From Mangifera indica (taxonomy: Eukaryota > Streptophyta > Magnoliopsida > Sapindales > Anacardiaceae), in NCBI RefSeq assembly GCF_011075055.1, contig NC_058154.1, positions 6,802,620 to 6,866,619 of the forward strand: 64,000 nucleotides of DNA, in the 5' to 3' direction. The notes under the pieces were generated by a model, which was not told where the DNA came from, made no database searches, and saw only the letters and a program-made list of their open reading frames with translations. Shown piece after piece: positions 10,067 to 23,042 of this stretch; the first letter of the stretch is position 1, and each line of letters begins with the position of its first letter. Made by a program: the position numbers and the translations under genes.

Positions 10067-13000
10067 ATTTCATTCCTTAAATTCATTCGAACAATTATAG
10101 GAACCTTTGCCTCAAGTCTTACTCCATTTCCTATGTGACCTTTTTTACTCGATAGTTCCTCCAAAGAACTTTAACCAATGGAATCTGCTTGTTTCTAAAC
10201 TACTTAACCTGTCTATCAAAAACCTAAACTAGATGCTCCTTATAAGCCAAATTATCCTCAAGCTCCATATCTTCTACTCTTAACACATGGGTCAGGTTAC
10301 TGATGTACTTACAATAACAATGACACATGGAACACATTATGAATACGATATAAGCTCGTTGGTAATGCAAGTTCGTAGGCAACCTTGCCTACACGTTATA
10401 GAATCTTAAAGGGTTCTACAAACCTCAAAGCCAATTAATCTTTTCATCTAAACCTTATCGCGTAATGGTATAGGGCAATTTTCACAAAGACCATACCACC
10501 TAAATCAAACTCCAAGTCTCGTCTTCTTTGATCTATATAACTCTTTTGACGATCCTGGGCCTGTCTATTATTTCCTTAATCAGTCTCACATCTTTAATCA
10601 TTTTCTGGGTGATCTTTAGCCCAAAAGCTTATGCCAAAGCATCTTTCTCACTTATGTCATCCTAATAAAGAGTTGATAGGCATTTTCTCCAATAAAGTGC
10701 CATATACGGAGCCATCTAGGTGGTCGTCTGACAATTATTATTATACATAAACTTCATTAATGGCAACACATCAATCTAACTCACTCTTTGATCCATATAA
10801 CATGTCTTCAACATATCTTTGATCACCTGATTCACCTTCTCAGTTTGCCAATCAGTCTAAGGATGATAAGCGGTGTTGAATAATAGTCTTCCATTGATAA
10901 ATTTCTATAATTCTACCAAAAAGTGGAAACAAATCTTGTGTCTTTATTCAAAATGATCATTTTAGGCACACCATGGAGTCTCACAATTTCCTTGACATTA
11001 ATATAACTGAACTTATTAGTGTTGGTACTATCCTTAATCATGATAAAACGAGTCAACTTGGTAAAACAACCCACAATGACCTATATTTGGCAAACCAACC
11101 ATAAAGTCCATATAAATGTGCTCCCATTTTCACTCAAGAATGCCCAAAGGCTACAATAATCCAGATGGTTTCTGATGCTTAACCTTAAGTTGTTGACACA
11201 CCAAACACTTAGCAACAAAATCAGTAACATCTTTTTTTGTGCTAGACCACTAAAATAACTTTTTCATGCCTTGATACATCTTTTCACTCCGAAGGTGAGT
11301 AGTGTAAAGGAAACTATAAGCCTCTGTAAGGATCCTACACCTCGCATTATCATCATAAGAAACATAAACTCGATCTCAAAACCTCAAAACATCTTTAACC
11401 ATACTAAACTCTCCCTCAATACCCTCAATAACTTTTTACCTCATCTATACATTCCACTCATTAGTTAACTATGCTGCACATATCTCTTCTAGAAAAGTTG
11501 ATTGAATCCTTAATTCAACCATCAGTTTAAAAACTAATTCTATTTGTTCCCTCATAAAATCCTATTGTAACTTCTTGTAAACAATAATCTAAGAGAATGC
11601 CACTTTTCTACTTAATATATCTGCCATAACATCGGCCTTACTTGAGTGTTACCTAATATCAAAGTCAAAATCTTTTACTAGCTCCAACCACCTCCTCTAT
11701 TTCATGTTCATCCTTTTTTAGGTGAAAAAATATTTCAAGCTTTTATAATTTGTGTACACATTACATTTCACCCCATACAAATAATGCCATCAAATATTTA
11801 GATCAATCACCACTGTAGTTAACTCCAAGTCATGGTAAGGTACTAAGTCTCATACTTTTTAAGTTGTTGTGACGCATATGTAATCACCTCTATCTCTCTA
11901 CATCAATACAACTTTCAAACCATGGTGAGAAATATCTGTGTACAAGTCATATTCCTTACCCTAAATTAGCAATGCTAAAACCAGTACAAAAGTTAATCTC
12001 TCATTCTACTCCTCTCACAAGCATCATATCATCAGAATGAAACATTGTTTTTGGTTAACTCAATTAATGGTAGGGCTAACTTAGCAAAATCCTCTAAAAA
12101 TCATCTGTAGTACTCTTCCAATCTTAGGAAGCTTTAAAACTCATTAACTGTCTTAGGTCTTTGCTAATCCAAAACAACCTTATCTTACTTGGGTTCACCA
12201 AGATACCATTAATAGACTTAACATGTCCCATAAATACCACCCAATCCAATGAAAACTCACTCTTGGAGAACTTAGCATATAACTACGTATCACGTAGTCT
12301 CTACAACACAAACCTTAGGTGTTATTCATGTTCCTCTCAAGTCTTAGAATACACCAAACTATTATTGATGAACATCATAATGAATTTGTCTAGGCAATCC
12401 TAGAGTGCACTATTTATCAAATCCATGAAGACTACTAAAGCATTAGTTAACTTAAAAGGCATCACCATAAACTCTAATACCTATATCTAGTCCTAAATGC
12501 ATTCATCAGAATGTCTTTCTTGGTTACCTAGACTTGATGATACTTAGATCTCAAGTCGATTTTTAAGGATACTAAAACACCTTTCAACTAGTTAAATAAG
12601 TAATCAATCCTTGGCACTAGGTACTTGTTTTTTATAGTCACCTTGTTTAATTCTTTTGTAATCAATGGACATGCACATTAACCCATCCTTCTTTTTCACA
12701 AAAAGGATCGATGCAACCTAAGGTGAGTGACTTGATCTAATAAATCTATTGTCTAGAGCTCTTATAATTACCTCTTTAATTCTTATACAGTACCTTGGAA
12801 ATGGGCATTGTCTTATAAGCCAACTCGATACTGAACTCCATCTCCCTTTCTAGTACAACCTTAATAAATCATCAGGGAACACATTTTAAAACTCACACAC
12901 AACTGAGGTGGATTGTAAACTTGAAATTGAGCCATCAACTTTGCTCACAATATACGTCAAATAACTTGTATAACCTTTAGTATTTTTCTGGTTTTAATAT

Positions 13001-14781
13001 TGCTAATCATCATACTCAATATTCTTCACCAGAAGTGAAATTCTCACTATCATCTAGATGAAAGTGAACTTTCTTTTTTTTGTAATCAATCTCAACTTCA
13101 TACTAACTTAGATCCATACCCAGAATCACGTCAAAGTTGGGCATGTAAAATATAATCAAATCAACGACCATCTTTCAACCTCTCAAAGCTATTGTCTCAC
13201 CTAACAATATTTGATTACTCATAACATTATCCCTATCAGGCATTTCAATACATATATGGTTAACAAGTATTGACTCCAATTTTAATCTCTCAACCATACC
13301 ATAGGAAATGAAACTATGAGTGACACTAGAATCAATCAACACATATAATGGACATGAATGAAAAAAGTAATTGACCTATCACAGAAGATAGGTTGGTCTT
13401 ATCCCATGTTTAAGTGGTTGTAAAAACCTAAGCTTGTCCTCCCCCAACAATTTACTCAGTTTAGGCTAGTGCTACAACGGTATACTTATGGGTAAAGTGA
13501 CCTGGATGTTTTTATGTATGACACAATCTTTGCCTTACATAATCACTTGTGTGTTTGTGCCCACACTTGTGACAAAAAGGATAGTCATCACAACTTAACT
13601 AGTCCTCTCATTGTGATCATTCATCTTACCTTAACCTCTTACCCTTTTTATTCCTTTCAGACACTGTTGGTTAAAAGTTCCTCTTGCCTCTAGAATCTCG
13701 ACTACCACTCTTATGGTTGCCATCCAATACTGCCTACTCATACCTTAGGATTGGGACTACTGATTTAGGCTACTTTATCACACCTTTTTCCTGGGTTATC
13801 CTCAATATCATGGCCTCTGATTTCTAGGCTCTACCTAATACCTTTATATAGGGTTTGCAAAGGTTGTTTGCAGTTAGCTCATCCTTAGCAATCTTTAATC
13901 TCAACCTATTGATAAAGATCTCTATTTTACTTTTATCATTATTAGTTACACTATAGGCAAACCAAGCAAGTGTATTGAGTCTGGTAGATAACTTTTTAAC
14001 CGTTATGTGCTTCTGCCTCAAATTAAAGTACTCTTGTCCCTAAATATACAAGATATCAACTGTCAAATACTCTTTATCAAAAGCCTATCTAAGCTCTGCC
14101 CATGTCATCTCATTGATCAAACCGGTATCCCTCAATGCCCACCACCAGCTCTTAGCATTATTATTCAATAGGTAACTAGCATATCAAACCCTCTCATGGT
14201 TGATCATTTAAAAAGTCCTATAGCCTTCTCTATAACCTCAAGTCGACCTAAACTAATCTAGTACCTATACCACCATAAAACTTTAGAGGTTGATGTCTGC
14301 TAACCAAACTATATATAGGATAGAGTTATCTTCTACTCCCATTAATAATAATGATCCTCTGAACCTTCTCACCTATTTGATTTATTGGGTGGTAAATCCG
14401 TAATCTATGGGTGCTTTACAATAAGAGTGATCTCAACAAAATTTCCTATACTCTCAGATGCCTCATGATTCTCCTAGAGGATACAATGAATAACTTGCCT
14501 ATCACAAAAGTGTTAATATATGGCACTGCAATTACACTGAAGGCCTATCCTTATGCCTCACTTTAATTGCCCTCTATGGTAGGGACGTTTTGTTCATTAC
14601 CCATAAGCCTTCTTGATTTTTTCATCTTGAAACCACACATGTGCTTAGACATATATACCATAGCTCAAATATAGGTTAAGTAATACTTACAATGGTTGGT
14701 GTGCGAGAGCGATTAGCATTATATAAAGGGTTATCCAAATACTTATGCATATACAAACACTAAACACTTTTAGGTTTCCAA

Positions 14782-14799
14782 AATCATGCTCTAATACCA
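14782..14799 (-). other. Primer binding site of element 1 (initiator tRNA-Met type)
   Basis: The minus strand reads TGGTATTAGAGCATGATT a few bases inside the 5' LTR. It differs by one base over its first 12 from the canonical plant site TGGTATCAGAGC. It fixes both the orientation of the element and the inner edge of the 5' LTR. Confidence 0.85.
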
Positions 14800-15216
14800 A
14801 AAATGTAACACGCCCTTCTAGATATATACTCGTACCTAGAATATATACTCGAAGAGACATGTTAACTTAAAACATTAACAACAGTAAAATAAATGCATTA
14901 TATTTAATTAAAATCCTAAAATCACCAAAAGTGTAATTATTGAACAAAACATCATCATAAATATCATTTAATCCAATGTTTGAAGGAAAACCTAATGTAA
15001 AAAAGAAATTAAACAATATATCCCATGTAAATATAATAAAAAACAAGGTCTACATAAGCAAATGTCCAAAATGCCCTCGTTTTATTCAATGTCTTGAGCT
15101 AAGCTGTTGGCTTTGTTGCTGCCTCACTGCTTTACAATCTTACTTGCAAAATCACAAAGGAACACACTGAGTGAAATAACTCATTAAGTAGGTAGGAACA
15201 CAACAACATAATACAT

Positions 15217-16049
15217 TCCCACCTAAAAGACTTATTCTCACCCAAGGTTTAGCCTATTCCCAAATACACACCTGTGGGGTTTCAAAAGCTCAAACACCTA
15301 CCTATGGGCTATTAAACCTAATCAAAACTATTAGTTATATGGGGCAAAATTGTCATTTTACCATTAAATCTTAAAACCTTAAAAACTTATATCATTTTCC
15401 CGTTGGTTTGGAAAACTAACAAACTTTTCCCTAAGATTAAGTTTTGAAAATTTTACTTTTTTCCTAAGGTTTTTTCCTCTTTCTTTAATGATTGAAAGCC
15501 TTTCCCGCTATCGATCGACCTTCCTACCATCTTCTCCTACCACCGTAGCAGTTTCTTTATATGAAGATGATTTATCTTTATTCTATTAACAAATCAATAT
15601 TAGACGAATCTTCTAATGTCAATTTGTTGGCTAGATGAAGACGAATTGCCTTTGTTTTATCAAAGAGATGAAGATGACTCTTCATTAAATGAAGATGATT
15701 TATCGTTGTTTGATAAAACTATTATAGTAGGAAGTTGGATGGTAGAAAGGCCGATCAATAGTAGGAATGGCTTTCAATCATCGAAGAAGAAAGGAAAAAC
15801 CTTATAAGGAATAGTGAATTTTTCAAATTTTAATCTTAGAGAAAATTACTATTTTTTCAAACTTTTGGGGGGGGGGGGGGGAATGATATAAGTTTTTAGG
15901 ATTTAAAGGTAAAATAATGATTTTACCCTTTATAACTAACAGTTTTATTTAAGTTTAATAGCCCATGGGTAGGTGCTTGAGTTTTTAAAACCTCACGAGT
16001 GTGTATTTAAGAATGGGTTAAACCTTAGGTGGGAATAAGTCTTTTGGCC
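15217..16049. mobile_element. Fold-back-type element with inverted arms of about 350 bp
   Basis: The left arm begins AAAAGACTTATTCTCACC (15225) and the right arm ends GGTGGGAATAAGTCTTTT (16045). Complementarity continues inward through TATGGGCTATTAAAC/GTTTAATAGCCCAT and CTTATATCATT/AATGATATAAG to GATTGAAAGCC/GGCTTTCAATC, about 350 bp per arm. The empty site is seen in the other LTR (8455-8475), so the insertion followed integration of element 1. The target duplication is unclear, CAT at most. An open frame at 15616-15807 consists of GATGAAGATGA-type repeats in the short centre and is not a credible gene. No transposase is present, so this is a non-autonomous DNA element, possibly Mutator-related. 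Confidence 0.85.
15867..15881 (+). repeat. Homopolymer run of 15 G
   Basis: The run lies in the right arm of the fold-back element, where the left arm has only TTTCCCG. It is therefore a later expansion and breaks the palindrome at that point. Confidence 0.9.
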
Positions 16050-17933
16050 ATGATTTTAAGGTGTTTCGTATCCAATCATGTTGTAGTATTTCAAATATTT
16101 CTCTAACATTCCAAGTGCCCATTCGAGTATCTTGGCACCTTGTGCCCATTCTCTGATAACAACGTCATCCCTAATAACTCATATTCTTGATGTCATCTAT
16201 AAGGTATACCTTATATGCATATCGATTAGGCTTTAGGCTTAGGTCATATAGATGGTTACATAGACTACCTTGATGTTTCATAACTAACTCACACACAACT
16301 CATAGAATGATCATATCACATATAGCTTGGTGATAAATCATACTACATACAGTTTGGTTATAAGTCACACTATACATAGCTCAATGACAAGTCACTATAC
16401 ACATAGCTTAGTAATGAGTCTATGTTACAGTAAGCTTGGTAGAGTAACCACACCATATAAAGCTTAGTAGTAGGAATAAGATAACACATCGTTTCAGTTT
16501 TTGACTCAAAATCACTCTGATCTGAATTCGTGTCATCTTCCATATAATTGGGTATGCATATATTAATTTCCATCACATACAACCTTCATTAGGGCTTTAT
16601 TCTTTATCCATCTCTTTTTCATCTCTCTTAAGGGTAAAATAGTGATTCCTATTGTTATAAATAAACATTGCTAATAGTTTAAATCTTCCTTTTAATTTTC
16701 TCCAATTATAAACAGGCATGTGTTCTTGATACATAGGGTATACTATTGGAATTACAAGACATGCAGACTACACACATGGGCATGCAACCTGGGTAGGATA
16801 CACAATCGTGTATCTTATACCACAAGGGTGTGTATCTATTTCTAAATTAAAACACTCATGGCTTAACCTAACACGAGAATTAATTTCCCCAATTTTACAC
16901 AGCTACCCCATATACATAGGTGTGTAAGGTGAATTTTAAAAAATTCTAACTTCACCCGAATTGCAAGTTTTGACTAACAAAATAACATGGGTGCAACTAA
17001 ATTCATGTCTTCCTACTATCATATTTGTCCTAAGGCAAAACTACACAACCAAGAAAACCAAATCACTTCTGATATTTAAGCATCAATTTAGTTCTTCCAC
17101 TTTCTAGTACAACAATATATAAATATTCCACTACACAATCATAATAGTCCATAAACAAAAATGAATATAAAGAATTCATTAACCATCATTAGATCATATT
17201 AACATGCCACTAACTACTCAATTATAGGGATTAATCATCACAAAATAAGCAATTCATCACTCACATGATAGAAGTCCATTCATGTCTATACTTATAATTT
17301 CATAATACAATAAACATCTACATTAATCTTATACTCCACATGAAGGAACACAAGAGTCACACATTTCCATCAAAATTTATAAGAATTATTAATTCAAGGA
17401 TATTATCCATAGTCACTGACCCAAAGAAATGTCGTACTTACCCCTCTTCTAATGTTCTAGCAAGTCTTCACGTGGCAACAACTAATCTTGCAATGATCTT
17501 TGTGTCTTTTGGCTTCAAAAACACTTTAATCCTTTCAAATTCTCTTTGTTTGGCTGAAATGAAGCAAGAGTAATCAACCAAAATATGTTTGGGTTTATTT
17601 TATTTTCACTACAATTAGTAATACACGACTATGTATCTCAACATACAAGGATGTGTATGTTGTTACACAATAATGATTGTTTCTAAAATCATCATGAAAC
17701 TGATCCTTATCCAATATTTGAATGCGTTGATTATACATAGTGCAAATCTCCCAAACTTAGCCAAATTTCATGCATTACATGGGAAAATACCATTTTGCCT
17801 TTGCTATTGCATACATAGGTATGTGGCATACCCACATGGTTGTGCAACCCCAAAATCACATAAATATATTAAATAAACATAATCAAGAAGGTAAAAGACC
17901 AAAGTACCACTAGATATACTTATGAGTGTGATA

Positions 17934-20360
17934 ATTCATCAAAATTCCAAAACACCATCATAAAGGACATTTTACAAGGATTCCCTTTCAACGTTATACT
18001 TTACATAATATTTAATGTCAAACTTTTCTTCTTTCATAGTAGACATATCATTTGCCTTACGATCTTGCGTGTTGAGCCTTTTAAGCATATGCTTATTTTT
18101 TAGATTGATAATTCATAAAGGCTTCTAAACAATTGTAGGATTAAAAATCTAACCAAGTACTTGACCTTCCTTACTAAGATACACATAACAATAGTTAGTG
18201 ATAGCAAATCATTATTTTATAATAGATTTTCTCACCAGGGTTTCTACAATTACGTCAATTGTTTTTGCCTTATCTATTATGAGAATAGCTATCAGTTTTT
18301 TAGTGGGAACATCCTCTAAAGTGATCTCAAATTTCATAGGTCTTGGTAAACCTTATTTACTTCCACTGTTAATTTACTCATAACACTTTCATACCTTATG
18401 GACATTTTAAGAATTGGATGGATATACTTCACCTTCCTTAAAAATGGAAGAGCATTATTTTCGACAATCTTAAAACAAAGAACTTTTATTATATCAAAAC
18501 CAATTTCTTTAATACGTTGATTGGGCCAATAAATTCTTTATCTTTTGGAACACCTCAAATGACCAATTATGTAGTAATGAACTAATCCTACATCTAGTCT
18601 TTTCTCAACGTGACTATAGATCCTAGCTTAGATAGAGCATTTGTATACTTAAAATGCCTAAACTTGAGTTTTCTTTATGTCCAAAACTTGAAAGAAATAT
18701 ATTGCGTAGGTTTACAAGGAGTTCCATTTAGAATACCCTATGTCATCTTGATTATTTTACCTCATAGATACATAGTTACATTTGCTTTCATCATAACATT
18801 AAGGCTATGACTGAGTTTTATAGCTATGCCATTTTAGAGTCCTAGAATTTTGAAAATTTGGCAAAATATTCATTATGCCTATATTGTTAGTCTTAATGTC
18901 CACATAATGTCCAATCCTAAATGAGGGTTCCCACTTACATAGCCTTCATTTATTCACCAATTTCAAATCCAAAAATTTTAACCTTATTTGGGCAATAAGA
19001 CTAGTAATTTTTATTATTGTTCTCTCCTTTATAATTGAGCATCAATTTAACAACCAAACTTACCATTAAGGACTTCTTTATTTTATGCTTCACTTATTCA
19101 AGAATATGTAGAAATAAGATTAATAGTAACTTATATCTGATTCTAACCCATACACTAGTCTTGATTTGATTGAAGTCAAATGAGAGCCTTATGGTGCCAT
19201 TTAAACTCTAATAATTACTAATCACTCTTTAACTTTTTTTTTTACTATCATGTCTTGTTAGAGTCATACCACTCATTAAATCAATATCTCCAATATGGTG
19301 AGATGTTTAACTAACCCTAATGATAAACTTTTTAAGACTTATGGTTTAAGGTAAACCGCCAGTGAGGTAATCGAAAATGTATTCTTTATGGCAAACAAAC
19401 TTAACCTCATAGATTTCTCCCACTCTATAGAGAAATCCCTTTATTCAATTGAATCTTTATCTATGGGCTTGGTGGTTCATTAACTCATTGAGCCAAGTTT
19501 ATATCCTTAATCAACAATGCAAATTCATTATCAACTCTTTAAGACTAGTCAAGACCTCTATTGTGACATTATTATTATTGTTCACAATAATGGAGTCTAT
19601 TAAAGATGAGATGCTGCAAGCAATATCATTGACAATAAATGGTTTCAAAACCTTATAAGCTATTATCCACGAGGGTTCTAGGTGCATCATCGTATAATCA
19701 CCTTTGGTCAGAAAATATGATAAGCAATTGGGTCATTGAGCATAAGTTACAAATAAGGAAAATATATAACTTTTCGAAAGTTTATCACCTTTGGGCTGTT
19801 AAACCCCTTAGGTTACTATTCTCTTCCATATTAGTATGAAAAACATATGTCAATTGAAAAATCTCAACCATCTTTGTGTGAATTAAAATTTTTACCACCA
19901 ATATAATTCTATAACAACCTTATGCAACCATCAATTTTAACACACACAATAACCACCTTTGAGCAGGAAATTGTATATATTAAATTGAAGAATGTCTCTT
20001 TCACCGAATATAGAAATATTACAAGCTTCAATGAATGCATCACTTTAATGATTAAACATTCGGACAACTTAAAAGAATTTCTATTGAGACTAAATAATAT
20101 TGTCAAAATTAAGATTTCATGAGATACAACAATGAATTATCTCTGACAATCTTAATTAAATATTACAACAAATTTGTATTAGACTATAATCAAAATAGTT
20201 TTAAAACTGTATAAGTTACACCTTAAAAGGATTTATGGTGCATCATCATTAAATTACTTTTGGCTAGAAAAATTGACATATTATTAGAATCCCAAAGGTT
20301 GTATGCCCATATGAGGACATTCAAATCATATGGTTTTCGAAAGAAATATCAGCTTTGGGT
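17934..20360. other. Decayed repeat-derived sequence, no intact gene
   Basis: No conserved domain could be read in any frame. A motif built on GGTGCATCATC...TAATCACCTTTGG occurs at about 19680-19710 and, degenerated, near 20238-20265, each followed by a CTTTGGGCTG or AAAGGTTGTATGCCC segment. This resembles internal repeats of an old LTR retrotransposon, possibly Ty1/copia. That assignment is a weak inference from general appearance. Confidence 0.35.
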
Positions 20361-22083
20361 AGCTCTGATTCGGGCATTAAAGCTTATTTCATTTTACCAC
20401 GTCATTCATGTTCGTTGATAAACATTATGCTAATTTATTTTCTTCTTCTGTTTGTTATATTTACAGGAACGAAACAACAACTATTGCACAAGTTTTGTAA
20501 GTTTGAAAGACTTGCAGAGTTGGATCCTATTGGACTCGAGAAAAGAATGTCGAAACAAGAAGAGGATGAAAATAATATTTTTGACACAGATGGGGTAGAG
20601 GAAAATGAAGATTATGAATTAGATTCGAGCGAGGGAGAAAAAAATGTTGATGGTTGGAATAAATATAAGGAGCAAGAACGAGAGACAACATTAGAGATTG
20701 AAGTTGCTATACTTGGATTATTGATGGAGGAATTATCAGAGGAACTTGGTGATTCAATAAGTACGTGGCTAACTAATTTAGCTTTTAATTACATCCTAAT
20801 GTAAATTAGGTGTATGACTTGTATAATTTATCCTGACCTTATGTATATTAAAAAAATATAATTTTCACTTACCTATCTTTTTTTTGAACTCTCTTTTAAT
20901 TTTCAAAAGAGTAATTATTTCTCATCCAAAGGTTTGGGAAAATTAGAAGTTTTGATCTTTCAAATTTGTAAATTATTATATTATCCTTAATTATTTCACT
21001 TTTGAAAATTAATATTTAGCCCTAAAAGCAATAAATGGTGGTTTGCTTGGATCAAATAGTTGGAATCACAGTTGTAAAGGTGATTTCGTAGGATTGCACA
21101 AGTCAAAGTGCGATTTTATCAAATTAGAATAAATTGTATTTTATCAATGTGATTTTAGTTGTCATCCAGTGCCATTTAATGGTTGGAATTACAATAAAAT
21201 ATAATTTTGTTCGATTGTACCTCAATTAGTGTGATTCTAATTAGATTATATTTCTTTGGGAATGATTCTCATCATATTGCACATTCCTAGATACAATTGG
21301 CACTAGATAATGTGTGATACCAATGGCTAAAGTCACCGGAATCGTGTAAGACAGAAGTGACTTGGGTGCGATTCTAACTGTATTTGATGTTTCTCAGTGC
21401 AATTCAGTGTTTCAATATCAACAATTTTTTTTTTTAGTTTTTTAAGAAAAAATTACATATATACTTTTTTAATGTTAATTTTTTAAAATAGGGTCAGGTT
21501 TTGGGTAAAAATTTGGGTTTAAAATTTTAAGGGTGGGAACTTTATTTCTCCAAATTTCGGATGAAAAATAGTGATTTAAATAAGCAGACCAACCTAATAC
21601 ATTACATAAATTGACCTCTCGAGTAAGACACAACGTCAAAAGAAAACGAATCTGCACATGCATGTAATGGATAACTTCGATGTTTTAATTGCAATAGAAT
21701 CACAACATTTATAAAGTTGATTATTAAAGTAAAATCGTATTAATTTGAGAAATAGGCAGTGATGGGACAATCCATCTACCATTATATTATAGGAGAAATG
21801 CTAGCCATTCAAGAATAATTAACCTCCTCACTAATGTGTTGTTTTATTCGAATGTTTAGGATTCAAACATGATTACTGAGAGGAAACTTACAAATTATCC
21901 ATTCATCATTTGTCAATAAGACCACCATATAAATTAGATTAGAACAAAATTTGGCATTACCGTTCACTCCCAAAACGTTCAACTGCACCTGAAAATACAG
22001 CTAAACATGCTTTTAATTTGGTGCTTTTTTTAAAGGTTCAAGCTAGGTTCAGTATTATATCTTACTCGATATATCTATCGAAC
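20361..22083 (+). repeat. Duplicate of 4949-6600
   Basis: Collinear with the TRM-like gene from mid-intron 2 through the 3' flank. Differences include a loss of about 130 bp within the intron part, the 234-bp loss in exon 3, and insertions in the 3' flank such as the GTGCGATTCTAACTG-containing stretch near 21370. The copy begins abruptly at AGCTCTGATTCGGGC with unrelated sequence upstream. Confidence 0.9.
20467..20803 (+). pseudogene. Partial TRM-like gene copy (last exon only)
   Basis: The splice acceptor TTTACAG is followed by GTKQQLLHKFCKFERLAELDP, clearly the start of exon 3 of the gene at 2797-5742. Relative to the parent, 234 bp (equivalent to 5384-5617, 78 codons) is missing between two TTGATG microhomologies, so the frame stays open. 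The C-terminal helix (EVAILGLLMEELSEEL) is well kept, but a one-base loss just before the parental stop changes the last residues. Exons 1 and 2 and a promoter are absent nearby. It could at most be transcribed from a neighbouring promoter; I treat it as a pseudogene. Confidence 0.85.
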
Positions 22084-22584
22084 CGAACGAAGACTGGGTA
22101 GGTGAAATACATAGACCTAACATATACCGATTTTAATTGGCTGCCTAATCAAATCACACAAGAATTTAGTTTCGATGAACCAGATCGTCATTATTAGAGG
22201 TTCAACATTTTGACTAATTTGGCATCATGGCTTGCATATGATATCGTGTAAATCTACTTTATAAATTCATCTTTTATACATTCAGGAATTGTTTGATGAT
22301 GATGTGTTTTTTTTTTTTCCACCAACTAAAATAACATAATATAGAGTTTTGTATAAAATAAATTATGATAATGATAATTAAAACTGTAGGATGATTCTGT
22401 TGCTTATAATATTAATTAAAAGTGAGACTGACACAAATACAACACGAGTGTTTTTAGCATGCAACGACGTATTACTTGGGGCTCTATTTCATGATGATAT
22501 AATTTATTTATGGGAAAATGTTTCAGCAGAATATTAATTGATAAAACTATGAGCTCTTAATCAATATTAATAGTGTTTACAAAA
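22084..22584. other. AT-rich non-coding stretch
   Basis: No homology to other parts of the window, no extended open frame and no repeat structure beyond short A/T runs. Confidence 0.4.
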
Positions 22585-22900
22585 GGATTATCCTAAAAGG
22601 GGAGAAGATATTTAGAAATTCCCGGTGAAGGTATTTGTGTTACTTTTAGGGACTCCTGGTTGATTCCTTTCTCCTTGTGCCCATTTCCTTTTTATGATCA
22701 TTTATATATAAAAGATAAAGATTTATGGTTACAGTCATATCCGTTACATTTAATTTTAAAATTAAAATCAATTTCCTTAGAGATAGAATAACTCATTGAT
22801 CCCGATTCGGTAAGAAATCATTATTTTCCTACATGGACACAAGATAATGATATATGGAATGTAATCTAGAAAATTATTGCTTTTGACCAAAAGGTTGCTA
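22585..22900 (+). pseudogene. Possible LINE (L1-type) 3'-region remnant
   Basis: A plus-strand frame reads VTFRDSWLIPFS and then KDKDLWLQSYPL, later DIWNVI. The V-x-F-x-D-x-W-L pattern is the one usually seen just after the reverse transcriptase of plant LINEs, at the start of the zinc-binding region. The frame has stops and no RT domain precedes it. Recognition is by pattern only, so it could be coincidence. Confidence 0.3.
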
Positions 22901-23005
22901 CTTGCATGCTAATCTAATACGTTTGGTTGTACTTATTGTACCTTGTTGCTTTATCGGTTATTGTTTTGTGAGTTTGTTTATGGAAGAGTTTATTAGTATA
23001 AAAAT

Positions 23006-23042
23006 TCCTCCTCTCCCACCCCACTCCCCCCCTCCCCCCCTT
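23006..23042 (+). repeat. C-rich low-complexity tract
   Basis: Several runs of four to seven C separated by A or T, in an otherwise AT-rich region. No function is visible. Confidence 0.8.

Larger units (their letters stand above)
10049..14803 (-). pseudogene. Decayed gag-pol of element 1
   Basis: Read on the minus strand. Gag remains at about 13440-14330, including an open stretch at 13824-14021. A Cys/His knuckle remnant lies near 13480-13580. Protease is at about 13050-13380, with DSSVTHSF at the active site. RT is at about 12080-12720: VKKKDGLM precedes the fingers, and the catalytic block reads FINN near 12358-12390 where this family has two aspartates. RNase H is at about 11650-12000, with VYTNYKSLKYF. 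Integrase is at about 10550-11500 (IKEIVRLHG-type motif near 11000). A chromodomain-like tail (VFDRQVK..RNKQIPLVKV) lies near 10150-10240. Stops and frameshifts are frequent, so no full-length protein can be made. Domain limits are approximate. Confidence 0.85.
8040..17933 (-). mobile_element. Ty3/gypsy chromovirus, element 1, nearly complete, minus strand
   Basis: Order on the minus strand: 5' LTR (14804-17933), initiator-Met-type primer site, gag, protease, RT, RNase H, integrase, chromodomain-like tail, polypurine tract, 3' LTR (8040-10048). The flanking pentamers ATTTA (8035-8039) and ATTCA (17934-17938) look like a target duplication with one later change. The LTR ends are degenerate TG...CA. 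The 3' LTR lacks about 0.35 kb that the 5' LTR retains near 16920-17280. The 5' LTR carries a fold-back insertion. Layout, primer site and chromodomain suggest the Tekay/Del clade, from family knowledge. Confidence 0.85.
14804..17933 (-). repeat. 5' LTR of element 1 (3.1 kb including an 0.83-kb insertion)
   Basis: On the plus strand it begins TGTAACACGCCC next to the primer site and ends TATGAGTGTGATA. It is collinear with 8040-10048 apart from the fold-back insertion (15217-16049) and about 0.35 kb near 16920-17280 that is missing from the partner. Without the insertion it is about 2.3 kb long. Confidence 0.85.

Noticed and set aside
15616..15807. Acidic plus-strand frame in the fold-back element
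   Set aside because: Made of short GATGAAGATGA-type repeats in the centre and arm of a palindrome; no sign of a protein gene.
17934..20360. Assignment as a complete Ty1/copia element
   Set aside because: No LTR pair, primer site or RT/integrase motif could be found; only a general resemblance, so it is kept as undetermined repeat DNA.
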